NCBI GenBank assembly: GCA_022829145.1
Contig: CM040744.1
Span: 13,030,218 to 13,094,217, forward strand
Length of the DNA stretch: 64,000 bases
From: Albula goreensis
Taxonomy: Eukaryota; Chordata; Actinopteri; Albuliformes; Albulidae
Reading direction: 5' to 3'
The notes under the pieces were generated by a model. That model was not told the DNA's origin. It ran no database searches and worked only from the letters and a program-made list of their open reading frames with translations. The position numbers were made by a program, and so were the translations under genes. Position 1 is the stretch's first letter. Each line of letters starts with the position of its first letter. Shown here piece after piece: positions 48,241-60,860 of this stretch.

Positions 48241-49789
48241 AGCAACATAACACCATATACAACACAATGCCAGCTAATGAAAAATACATGCTGCAAAACT
48301 CTCGACCCCATCAAAAGGCCACTATAGCATATTAATCTTTCACCTTTGTTGTTGACCAAAAACATGTGTAACATTATTGCATTTGTTTGTCTTTCCTCCA
48401 TATCACATGATTATATTTGTTTCACATTCAGTCAGTGAAATCAGTGAGAAGAAAAACATTAGATCAGACTAGTGATGTTTTTGATTCATCTTTTGCACAA
48501 GGACAGACTAATTACCTTACCTAGTATCATTCATAACACTGACCGACGCCTGGTTTTCATGTAAGCCTTCACACATAATTGTTAAACTGTAGTCTTTTAT
48601 GTGTTAGGACTGTCTGATTTTACACAATGCAGTGTGTTCCTCCACTCTCTTTCACAGTGGAGTAAGTGTAGTTTCACAAAGTAAGACTGAACTATCTTTT
48701 TTACATAATTTATGTGTCCTAAATGCATTTTGTTTTGAGGGTGGTAGGACTCATAACTTCACTGAATTAAATGAATAATGAAAGCAGAAATTCATAACCT
48801 ATTTGGAACACAACCCAGTGTTTACACACCTTATTGTGCATACAAATAGAATATAGTGATCATTCATGTATTGCTTTACAGTTCCTATGTAGAGTTCCTG
48901 AAAGATCAAGTCAGAGTTTAAATAAAACCATGTGAGTATTTACATTCACTTTTTGTGGAGATGTGTGCAAAGGAAGGAAAATGCCAAAATGTGCATATGT
49001 GGATCAAAAGGAAAAGATTTAAAGTGAAAACTATATCAACTGAGTATCAAGCCAGTTGTTGACAATCACTTCATATGGATTTCCTCAGGTATAAACATCA
49101 AAAAGTTTGACCTTTCCTTTGAGATTACATTGCCTTACACTTCACCTCACATTTAACCATATGAGCTTAAGTACTACAACTAATTACTGTGAAGCTAATT
49201 TCAAATTACAGAGTACTCTCTCTTTGTTTTATCTTATTTGCAAAACTATCTACCCTTGAAAAAGACATATACAACAAGGCTGTCACAGTACTACAAATGT
49301 GTCTTTTTGGGTTCTGTTGATAATATTTACTAAAAATGAGCTCACATAAGATGTGAGCATGCCATTTTAGTGACATGCTTAGTTTATATTTACGGACAAT
49401 ATTATGTGCGTGTGTTTGTGTGCCTGTGTGTGCCTCTGTGTGTATGTGAATTTTTCCATTATGATATGATGTACTCCTTATTTGGAAAGCTTTGGTAATA
49501 TCCAGAAGTGGTCATGCAGAAGGTGCCATTACACATAATGTCCAAAGCTGAGTCTGATGATTAGTGTGATCATGCTATATTTAGAGTGAGAGCATGTCCA
49601 AAATATTACTGGGCCACAAAATCCCTTGGAACTGCAGGGACATAGTTTCAAATCGGTTACCAGCCACCAGGCTGTTTACTTGTCTGCCCAACAGCATGCT
49701 GGGTAAATATTGCTTCTTTAATTTGACCAGAATAATGTTATTTCAAAATCAATAGTGGAAATCAGAACGATGACAGTTGCAGGGGATCT

Positions 49790-50310
49790 ACCTTAAAACA
49801 ATTATGATCAAAGCCCCTCCCTCGATCTCATCCCCCTCCCTGAAATATCTTATTAGCAGCAATTTGAGATGGGCGGGGTAAAAGCACCCTCTGTCATTGC
49901 GACCCCGTTTAACCTCTTGATTTTTCTGGGTTCAAGTGCAATTAACCTTTGGGATGAAAAGACAGTGGTCTAACCAGCCATGTCAATAGGGCCCAATAGT
50001 AATCATTTCATTTGCTGGTTCATCAAAGGGTGCTGGACCTACCTCATCCATTTTACTCAAAGGCTGCCATTTATCAATGCACAGATACAACACGGCTGGG
50101 CCATAACGGGGCTGTCAGAGGTGTGTTAATCAAACGTGCCAGGGCCCATCTGTGGTATCAGCGCATGGGGAAATAAAATGCAATCAAGGTACTTTGTCAA
50201 CCTGCGGATCCTCCCTCGATATTTCAATATAAAATAGAAACTCCCTTTCGATGATTTGAAGTCACCCGGTTGCCACGTCGATCTATGGCCTTGCAGTATG
50301 GCCTTGTATG
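49790..50310. promoter_or_regulatory. Candidate conserved noncoding block with paired TCF/LEF motifs
   Basis: ATCAAAG at 49807-49813 and ATCAAAGG at 50022-50029 lie in about 500 bp of balanced, repeat-free sequence with unusually few open frames: none over 60 codons is seen here, and none of that length for some 3.7 kb around it. Further AATCAAACG, GCAATTAACC and CTTATTAGCAGC motifs occur. Sharp borders with AT-rich flanks make it one of the best enhancer candidates here. Confidence 0.45.
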
Positions 50311-50929
50311 TGAATATAGGACATTCAGCTACAGTAACAAATATTCCCCGATTAAATTTATCACTAATATATTAACATAATTCTTATGACAAATGAAAAC
50401 ATAGTTTTCCTGCAGTAGATTTTCATTTTGTATAGATTAAGGTCAACTACATTTGCTAAATCTCTGGAGAGTATATTGCCGCTGAAAGTACTAACATAAT
50501 TAACGTAATTCTAGGGATTGTTTTGTTTCAAAACCAAAGTTGATCACAACAGCATATATAGCTTAAAAGTGTAATTCTATTCTCTTATTTATTGTCTTAT
50601 TTTTTTGAATGAAAATGGAAAACATATGTCTATGGAGAGGCGATTAGTAGTCTCATTCTCAGGACTTGAGTGCTGGATGTCCAGGATTTGGTAATGAATA
50701 TAGTTCCACATCAGACATCTTTGTGAACTTGTAACGGTGGGCGTGTGCCTTGTTCCCCAGAGTACTTGGTTTTGAATCTGAATGACACTTTGATAAATTG
50801 ATGATTGACCCTGGGGTCATAGCAAATAAAAAGTTGCAGCGTGTAATTAGGCCCCCACAATTATAAAGGAACCATGGGAATAATTTTAAGGCAGATTAGA
50901 AAATACAGAGCACATGAGCAATAATGCTA

Positions 50930-51260
50930 TGAAGGTGAAGGGCACAGAAAGAGAAGCATTTGAGATGCTTTGCTAACTTCAAGCCATCACTGATTCATTT
51001 TACATCATAAAGGTTGAATCTGCTCCAAAATACAAGCAATAAATTTGTTTTGCCACCACATATCATGATAATTTCTCCTCAATGCCAAATAATTAGCAAT
51101 TGAAATATCAAGATCAGTGCTCATGCCATCCTTCAGACACAGCAAACGTGTTACTTTGTTTTCAGTGGTTGCTGTCTGTTATTACATCCAGGAAATATGG
51201 CCTGGACGTAATCAGTATTTGTTCTAAATTGACTTAGAAATAAAAGAAAACAGGGTTTAC
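50930..51260. promoter_or_regulatory. Candidate conserved noncoding block
   Basis: Repeat-free sequence with CCAAATAATTAGC near 51085 and ATCATGATAATTT near 51063, typical homeodomain-core content. No open frame. Listed on texture and motifs. Confidence 0.35.
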
Positions 51261-52019
51261 AAGTTCAGTAATCTCCAAAATCCATTAGCATGGGTGAAGG
51301 CAAAGACTAACATTTTCATCTTACCAGAGGTGGTTCTAATGCCAAATAAGGTATGAGTCCAAAAGGGTGATACTCATTCACGATCCTAGCTTGGACAATG
51401 GAACATCAGACCAAGGTTCTCTATCAGCCAATCACATTACATCAACTGGTTGACCCCACCCCATTTTTGTGTTGCTACAAAGCAGCCCTATGAATGGTAA
51501 ACAAATCGATCTGCCTCACTCAAGTACAGTGCCTCACTTTCAATTCTTCAGTAATGGAATGGCCTGAATGAGTTGCAATGTAGGGTCATTGGGAAGAACA
51601 GAAGAAGGGTCACAGGGAAGAAATCATGGCTTCCAAAGTACCAAAAGATAGGAAAAAGTATTCATTTACAAGGCATTGGCAATACAGTACTTTAATAAAT
51701 TATCACCAACCCCCAAAAACATGACTAATAACTTAAACCACCAATGGTATGCGAAAGAAAAATGAACATCCTCTATTCCAACCTGAAAATTGATGTTCAA
51801 AGTATTACTTAGGAATTCTAATGTATAAATGTAGTAGGAAATCTACACAGAGACTAAGAGCTGATAGACTTGGATTCAGTCAGCAGTTAACCTTAATTTT
51901 GACATACAAATTAAGACATTTTATGTGTTAATTTGAGCTTGCGAATGGAATATACGATTCTTGCTTGTAATCTTGAGTCAAAGTTAAGGACAAGTATTGA
52001 GTGTATGTAGGCTTGATGC

Positions 52020-52530
52020 AGGCCAATCAGTAGAGGGCTGTAATGTTTACCAGGGCCGTGGGGGGTGGGAGTAAAGCGTGCCGGGATTGTGAGCAGAGTG
52101 GCTGGCAGGGAAACCCACGTCCCTTCGGTCCGATCTGATTAAATTGTGTCCATCTGTTGAGAATTACAGGGGTCAGATCCCCTGCTCGGGCACTGAGCTC
52201 TGAAGGGTAGAAACGCAAATCTTCTAGCGCTGCATCCGCCACCCTGGAGGGGAGCAGAGTCCCTCCCACGCTGTGTACTAACAATGCACTGCTGAGGGAG
52301 GGGGGTCTTGGAGTGGAGGTCAGAACGAGCTGCTTCCTTTCTTAGGCAACATGGTCCATGGTTGAACACTGGTCACAAGGGGCCTGTTCGCCCCATTGTT
52401 CCCCCACATGACGACATGCGTCGACACCATCTGAACTTTGTTTAATTGTTGCCCTTTTTTGAATTCCCCTCCCCCACCAAACCCCTTATTTACCCAACCA
52501 CAATGACAGATGCACTTTCATTTGCTGTCT
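52020..52530. promoter_or_regulatory. Candidate conserved noncoding block
   Basis: Higher-GC block with CpGs at about 52055-52270. Two minus-strand frames (85 and 76 codons) overlap in different registers and lack motifs. Probably noncoding; an unrecognised exon cannot be excluded. Confidence 0.35.
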
Positions 52531-54134
52531 TAGCCCTGAATTCAAGACCTGAAAACTCAATAGGATTAAGACTCAAATACAGGATTATTGTTATCTCATT
52601 TGTTTATTTATGATTGCTATTAGTATTGTTTCATTCATGCCAATTTCCAAATGAGAATACAAATATATTTAATTAAATATATATTTAATTGAATTATGAA
52701 AGTATTGTTTGTAGCTGCTGGAGTGGAAAAAATGAAAATATACCATAATTACTTAAATATACCAGAATTAAACTATGATTTACAGCACATATCTTCACAC
52801 ATATCACTGACATTGTTTTGACAACACATCAAAATTTGCGATATTTGACAGATATGTCATACTCTTCACATCACGTGGTTTGGCTTTGATACATTTGGGT
52901 TTGGTGTTACTTTTGGTTTTAGTGAGTGTTAAGTGGGAAGCAAGCCAGTTTGGTGATAATTACACAAGAATGACCAGGAGTGCATTTAATTATGTAACAG
53001 GGAGGTTCATTTATCCAAAACATCATGTTGTATAAACATTTGTTGCCAATATACAGTTCAGACATTTTTAATATATAGAATAATGGATATTTTTCATTAT
53101 TTCATCCATGTGTTTCATTTCCATTCATACATGTTCTGTTTGACAGAGAATGGGGTTAGCATTTGAATGGTACATCAAGTCATTTACCCATAAACCTTCA
53201 GTCAGCTGCTAAAAACTGGTGCCATTATTTCCAGCTGTAGCCATTTGCCACAGCTTTTCTCTCTTTCTGTTTTCAGTACCATAAAAACTTTTATCTGAAT
53301 TATCCAACTCCTCAAAACCAGTCCCTTCTTCTGTGCATACATGACAATGGCGGAGCCACTGTCTGCCCACAAGCCCGAGGTGTCATTAAATAGGACATTA
53401 CAAGCTATTCCATCTGATGAGTTGGCCACCAACCTTGTTGCCCCTGTTTATGTCATGTTTATGACCTTCCAGACCTGCAACAAATACGCATAACTATTGA
53501 AACTAGGGGGTCCTACAAGAGCTCATTATCAGTAATGGGCCATTAAAATGATAACCTCGCTACCTCTTCACACACACACTCAAAAGAAAGACAGGGCTCA
53601 ACAAGACAGCTGATGTCATAAAGGACAGTTGGTCCAACACCTCAGTGTTTCTCCCCTTCACTGCTGGCTCTGGAGATGTGATATATTGGAGTTGTTCACA
53701 GCCTCAGAAAAGTATGATTTCCATTCCAAAAGGGCCTCTGGTTCATTAGAGCTTCTGCAGTCACACCAGACAAGGACAAACTCAGTGATGTTAAGAGCAG
53801 GTAACTGGCAAATCTTTTATCACAGGAACACTATTTACACTATAATCCAATTGTGAATGGACATAACTGTGGCACCTTATAATGTGTATTATAAAAATCT
53901 CTATTATTATAAAATCTGTATATTAAAATTTACTGTTTTGTATCTGTTATGTACATTTTCTCACAGCTATCTTTTATATATACAGTTTATCATAGTATTA
54001 GAATATAATTTTACTTCTGGTTGTGTTACTGTTACGCCTGGCTGTCTTACTATCGAAACATTTCAATTTTTGTTATTTGAATAAAATATACATTTTGAGT
54101 GTTATATTGTTATGTTTTGAATGAATAACACTTT

Positions 54135-54174
54135 CAATAATAATAATAAAATAATAACAATAACAATAATAATT
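54135..54174. repeat. (AAT)n/(AAC)n trinucleotide array
   Basis: AAT units mixed with AAC units over about 40 bp. Confidence 0.93.
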
Positions 54175-54269
54175 AAACCTTTTAAACTCTGACCTTCCAT
54201 CGCTGTATCTTCAGTAATCGGATTGTTTTTATGGTATTGATTCCAAGCAATTCCATTAAAATAAACTAG

Positions 54270-54560
54270 TTTCCTCTGGAGGAGTAAGCAGTAGTTGACC
54301 CTGGCAGAGGCAGGGTCAGCAGAAGATCAGCTCAGTCTGGAGGGGGCATGGGGGGTCCCCAAATAATCTCCTCAGAGCAAATTAGTGGACACTGTAAAGA
54401 TCAAAAGTGGTCCCTCCAGGAGACCTCCACTGACCCTCGCTTAGGCAGCGCCTAACATTCGACCCAGTGCCGATATTTATCACAACATTTCAATTAAACC
54501 CTGGCAGTTGCACGGGCAGACAGGCAGGTGGGTATGCAGACTGCCTGTGACCTTGCTGTG
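54270..54560. promoter_or_regulatory. Candidate conserved noncoding block
   Basis: A balanced block with the imperfect mirror GACCCTGGCAGAGGCAGGGTC near 54298 and a GATCAAAAG motif near 54398. No open frame of note. Inferred regulatory DNA. Confidence 0.35.
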
Positions 54561-55039
54561 GATTGTAGCTGTTTGCAGAACTGCACGTGATCTAATGCAT
54601 AACCAAAATTAACTGTCCAAGGGGATATTGCCTTTTTGTAATCTCTATCAAAAGTCAACAAGGCCAAACAATCAAGAACTTTCTATCTACCCAATTTATA
54701 TTGTTCAGTGGAAGCTATTTTCCTTTAAACAGATTAAATTGCAGCTCATTGACTATCATCAAAAACTGTTTTTGTCCATGGATTTTATCACTATTATAGT
54801 ATGATTTTTTTGGGGCTGCTTTATTCTTTGTGTCTCCACAAACATAGAATCCAACCATTGTGAGCTTGCCAATCTTATTATAGTAGCATCCATTATTTGT
54901 TAGATTTTAGTCAGTTAATATGGGTTGGATTGGAATTAAAATAAAAGAAAACAGCATCATGTAAGCAACAAATTAACTCTGAACAAAAGCATAGTTATAC
55001 AGTATCTAAACAAGTTCCACCTCACATGCTATTGTAGAC

Positions 55040-55420
55040 TCAAATTCTCTTAGAGCTCTTATCTGCTGATGTCGTCCAAGGTGCTGAAACATCTCAACAC
55101 AAAGAAGGGAAACCTTGGCTCTCATCCCACGGTGGTCTCTGCAAGGGCTCCGAAATCAGCGGTGCGCCCCGTCTGGGAGCGCAGTGATAATGCCCCGGCC
55201 CAGGAGCCCCGGCTTCCTGTCAGGGGTTTCCATCCGTCTCAGTCATCAGGATGGGGGTGGCGCGCATGGTTCTCATGGAGTTTTCGGCAAGTCCTGTGTG
55301 AGGATCCACAACCTTTGCCCATCCAGCTCCCCCATTCCCTTTTGTTATTTTTATCAGGCTTTCGGGCCTAGCTGTGACAGGCAGCGACGACAGACGCTTC
55401 CTCAAAGGCACCGGAGGAGG
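55040..55420. promoter_or_regulatory. CpG-rich block, candidate conserved element or unrecognised exon
   Basis: I count about seventeen CpGs across 380 bp, well above the flanks. Two plus-strand frames of about 100 codons (55069-55371 and 55115-55423) overlap in different registers. The sequence GAGGAGGTAAAC near 55415 resembles a splice donor. Neither frame shows a known motif, so I place it as regulatory with an exon as the alternative. Confidence 0.35.
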
Positions 55421-58400
55421 TAAACAAAAGTTTGTTTTCTGGTATCAACAGGTCCTTGTTTCTGCAGCAAAACAAAAAAAAAACACTTCTTGTACCTGTC
55501 GTCTTAGGCCATTTCATAAACCCACAGCCTTTGTTTCAGAGATTAAGTTCCTTCCACAGGGAAGAGGGAAAACATACACAATGGAAGAGCTTTGTTGACT
55601 CATGGTCATTGTATGCAGCAGGTGAAATGTTCATGGATCTAAAATTTAGCTTGACTGTTTGTGTTTTGAATACGATCACTGGGTCACCCAATTATTATTC
55701 AAACATATTTTAAATGAAAAATAATTAAAGTACAGCATCAGGCAAACACTAATTGTTTGATTTTTATCATGTTTATAAATGTATCACAATTAACAGAGCT
55801 ATAAGTCAGAATATTACCTTCTTTAGTTACATACCTGGTTAATCCTGGTTAATAGTCCTCCTACCCTTCCAACATATATTTAAACACCATTACAATGGTG
55901 TGACGAGTGATCACACAATGGCTGTCAATTACAATTAAATACAGTACAGCTCTCTTGGGAGATTCAATGGCCAAAGTGACCACCTCAAAGTGTGACGTTC
56001 TCTCATCCACGTGTCCAGAGTGCACACAATCGCTGTGCTATAATTTATTGCGAGTTCATTCTAAATTTGCTTCAGTTAGAAGTGAGAGTGGCAAAGCCTA
56101 CAGAGCCCACATGGTAAACTTTCCTCAATTGCTTGTGCAAATTGATAGAGGCTGTGCAAAATAAAACAGCTTTTCTCCATTTGAAAAACACCTGGAAAAC
56201 ACTGGGTCTGTGCCACTCCGAGCAATATTATATTTAGCTTATCTAATGTGATTACTGCTAGAACATGCTAGCTAAGCGATACGCCACCCTTCCTACACTT
56301 TCACATGCCCAATGCTCTTGATCTATATCCTTGATTGCTATTGATTCCCTGCAAGATTTCATTATAAAATCAATATTTTACAAGGACTGTGACATATTGT
56401 TGCCATGAATGGAGCAGCCACCTGGGCAGGCAATTAATATGAATTAAAGAAAAACCATGCACAAAACAAAGAAACATCTTATTGATCAAAATAGACTTCT
56501 TTTTACCATGATAACACAATCAATTAGACAGAGAAGGCTAATACCACTGCTTAGAGTTAATAACTCTTGAAATGAGAACAAAGGCCCATTTATTGATTTT
56601 TTGCCCTTAAATGTGACTAGATTTATTAGACATGCCATATGACAGAATATATGTATATGTGAATAGATATAGTAGATAAAACAATGGATCAATGTTCAAT
56701 CATTATATCACCTCATCAATGTATCTCTTGTTCATGGAACCACTGGTAACCAAATTGGTTTTAGAAGAGTGAATGGGGAACAACACTTACACCACAGGGT
56801 TGACCTGGTCTCCTAAAATGTCTTTGTACTCCTCAGTCATAATTCTTCCCTGCAGAGAATGAATCAGACCCAATGATATCAGCACTCTGCCTGACAGTGA
56901 GGCTGTGAATCAGCTGGGCTGGCCTACCTGGAAAGAGTTTATATTGGGGATTGGTTGCTGCACATCTTCTTTAAAACTAAAATGTTGTAGACTTTCAAAT
57001 TGCAATCTAGTGGCTTCAAAATGAGCCCTGCTACATGTATCGCTTTCTTCGTCTTCCCCCCATAAATATGTGGAGGTATCATAAGAAACAATAATCCTTT
57101 GAAGAAAATGCAGATAAATGTAATCTCTTTCTCTTTGGTCTTGCTGAAGGCCACCTCTTTGGTTTAATCAGTTTTATTAGGAGGTTTCTCCACCTGCCAA
57201 ACCTGCAGTGAGTTATAAAGAGCACGTGGAACAAAGGCCAGAATGGCACCCATTGTAGGTCCAGCTGAGGGAGCTTATTTATCTAGTTTAGTTCTTTGCA
57301 AAATCACATTCTGAAAATTTGTAATTACATTTTTTAATGCAAAAATTTGGATGGCGGCATGTCTTGAAATACCCTGATTTCCACAGAAAAGTCTCTGCAA
57401 TATCTACTACACCCAAAAAGGACACATTTTAAATAATACTTAACTGTTCTAAAGAGCCCATCAGTTTTGCTATGCCAGCAGGCAAGTAGGTAGCCCCAGC
57501 TGGAGATTAGTCACCAAATTAATAAATGCTTTTTTTTATACTTTCTTCCACTCATTGTTTTATTGATTTTGAGTTTTATTTTTAATGAATTATGCTTTTT
57601 GGAGCTTTTGTTTGCACCTTGCATTCACATTTAATTTCATATTCTTCTGAAACATGCTTGTCTGTAGTGCTGCATATACACACAATACGTCCTAGACAGC
57701 AGCCATTAACAAAAACTCCCAGGGTCATCAATTATGTTCTAACCAGCCCTGCTTGGAAAAAAAAAATAATGTTAGGTGGCCTAGTTCAGTGCAAAGCTCT
57801 TGTCATAGACAAAGACATCCCTCATTGGTGTTGAGTTCCATTGAGGCAGAATTTGTATGCCTACGGCACCTGCCTCTAGAGTGCTGTCTTATACATTGAG
57901 GATGTATATGAACAAAAGAATACAAAATGCCAAAATTATATAATGAAGCGGCCATTGATATTCAAGACAGTTATATTTTAGTGTTGTCTGTATACCAAAT
58001 CTTACATTTAAATTGAAAATATTCATAACACTCAGGGTAACACAGAATCAGTTCAATATCTCTTACCAAAAATGTGTTTGTTGCTGCTTTATTTTAATAC
58101 ACATATCCATCTCAGAGGTATATATAAAGCCTTGATAGGCCAGATAATTATGTTCAGTTTCCTTCAGCTCAACACCATTGACATGGAGTTATTGTTATTA
58201 GTTACTTAAAACTATAATATTCATGTAATTTAAATTGCTATGTGAACTGGTTTCCCAATTTTCATTCCTCCTCCGTATGGTATCACCACCTGTCTGTCAC
58301 AAATCAGGGACTAATTCTTGAGCAAATCCCTTGAAATTATAGGCACTGTTAGTTATGTAGTTATTTGAAATTATACACAGAACTGTAAAGGGAAACAAAG

Positions 58401-58799
58401 TTTCATATTACAGTATGACTAGAATACATTAAACAGCATAAGTTAAGACAAGCCAGAGGTATTGCCTGCACTGAGTATTAAACAGAATGTGGTGACAAAT
58501 CAATAGTTTCATCCATCAGTACTTAATTTATGTCATTTGTGCTTCTGCACAATCCTTATGAGTTATTACTGTGGATCGTTTTCAGCAAGCAACCATTTCT
58601 TCTGTGTATTTAGTCCATAGGTTTTGGCTGTGGAGTTTTGGCTGCTTCCACAGGGAACACTGTTGATCACTTAATCTACTGCATACTACAAGACAGGAAA
58701 AGCACAATAAGATTAAATTGTTCTCTGTGACAAAAAGCCACCATCCCTCAGCTGGAGGGGCCAAAATTTCAAACATCATTTGCTGCTTCATTTTCCCAC

Positions 58800-59400
58800 C
58801 CTAACCCCTTCCCTTCGCTATGTCAAAAATGACTAAGACAGGGAGGGACAGAATGTACCCCTTGCTTACTTTGGCTACCCACTTGACCATTATCCTCTGA
58901 GGGCTCTGCCAACATGGCCAATCATGGAGCACTCTATCTGATCCTCCTGGGTAGCTCTTGTATAGAGCACAAAGAGGAGAAGACCCCCTTCAGTTAGGTC
59001 ATGTCGACAGGATGGATTCTGCTGGGCTCTTAACAAGTAACAATGGGCCTGCCAGTGGGGAGCTTGTGAGTATTGTCTTTGGCAGCCCCTGTGCCTGTCG
59101 CAAGGACATCGGCTGCTAACGCTGGTCCTGATTGGAGAGCTGGCACTGGGCTGTGACTTGACAACTTTTTGATCTGCATAGGTGGGGGGAGGAAGGGGTA
59201 GTTTCTCAAGGACCTGGCCTTTACACGGCAGCCAAGACCGTGGTGCGGACAGCCTCCCTCACCGTCATGGCAAGATTGAATCTGTCAAACCGCATTAAAC
59301 AATGACAGAGAGCACAACCCCCAACAGGACGCATCATTTCCTGCAGCTAATACAATCCGCATTTAATCAATGAGAGTAAACTCTTGTTTAAGGCCGGTGC
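58800..59400. promoter_or_regulatory. Candidate conserved noncoding block
   Basis: About 600 bp of balanced, repeat-free sequence with no open frame over 60 codons, ending before a C-rich tract and poly(A) at 59440-59528. CpGs are scattered (for example 59098-59121 and 59226-59270). Size and texture fit a conserved regulatory element. Confidence 0.4.
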
Positions 59401-60499
59401 CGCCATGGAGTGACCTGGCCAGGTTTGATACAGTGGCCCAAACCCCCAAGCCCCACCCTCTCACAACCCACTAACCCTTTCACCTTTCTCCCACCCTTTC
59501 TCCTCCCCCTACAAAAAAAAAAAAAAAATTCACAACAGCACCTCAACTGACATACCACAGGACTGAAGTAATCCACTGTGGGATCCAAAATGTCCTCTTT
59601 GCTGGGATTTGCTCATTTTTTGACATTACAGAATATGTGTGATGGGGGATTGGGGAGGGGGCTGTCCAGCTTTTAGATGTTGCAAAATCGGGTTTTATAA
59701 GATCTTAAGACTTATGTTTATTCTTACAAAAGGGGTCAAATGTAACTATCTATCATGGAGGAAATCACTCAGGCACATGTATTATTGAGGGGTTATGTGC
59801 TTTTGGACCTCTGTGAATAAAACATAGGCCATCAGTATTATTGCAAGTAGCCAGCAGTGACTTATGCAAGTTCAAGGACTTTATTGATCGGCTACCTAGT
59901 CTTAATCAAAGTCTGTCCTCTCTACCACTCATAGTGATTAAATAAGTCAGCGAGTCTGACATAAAGTCTTTGACTTTTTCATTGCTTCTCAATCATGGCT
60001 GCTGGGCTCAGCACTTCACGATCTCTTTGTTCCAGACAGAAAACAACAGCACAAAAATAAATGAGGGAGCCTAAGAGGATATCTGAAGCGATGGAGGTAA
60101 TATAAAAGGAAATGCAATGGATTTGATATTGGCCCATTTCTGAAAATGCCTGACTTGTTTGATATGCCAGTCTATTGAGACTCTTTGGCATATTCACATG
60201 GAGCTGTGTCAGTGCCCAGCCAGGTAAATTGTTAGTTTCATCCTGTTAATGGAAGCATAAAAACATCTCCCTGGTTTTGACAAGGAAGGAAGATGATTAG
60301 TCCTCTAAGCCAGCATCTGATATTCTTATTATCTGTCTGATAAAGGTGTTTCTGTCCTGCTGCTCACATGTGTAGAATAGGTAAGATGATGGATAGGACA
60401 TAAATATATGTAGGTTTGGATTCAGGATAGCTGTATAATGAGAGATATCAGAGGGAGTAATAAAAGAAGACAGCATTTCTGTAAGAAGCACTCTTTCAC

Positions 60500-60541
60500 A
60501 GAGAGAGAGAGAAAGAGAAAGAGAGAGAAGGAGAAACAGAG
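60500..60541. repeat. (GA)n tract, imperfect
   Basis: A purine-only GA/GAAA run of about 42 bp. Confidence 0.93.
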
Positions 60542-60840
60542 ACAACCCCCACTCCCTTGATCAGGTTTTGTAGCAGGTAAAACTCACCCCCCCAAAACTG
60601 CCCTTGAAAAGAAGAAAACCTCTCTGAAGAACAAAGGTCACTGTGTTCATCACTCATGTTTGCTTTTCTTTCTTGTACCATATTTCAAACTTTTGCTAGG
60701 TCTTTAACTGTCAGCAGTTTACTCTGCACACAGCAGAAATGCACAATTCATCTCACAATTTAACATGTGTCCTTAACTCCGCTTTGATATAAATGTATTT
60801 TATTTTCCCACATTTTAAGCTAGTGCTTAAAATATAACCC

Positions 60841-60860
60841 ATAATAATAATAATAACAAT
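60841..60860. repeat. (ATA)n short array
   Basis: About six ATA units ending in AACAAT. Confidence 0.9.
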
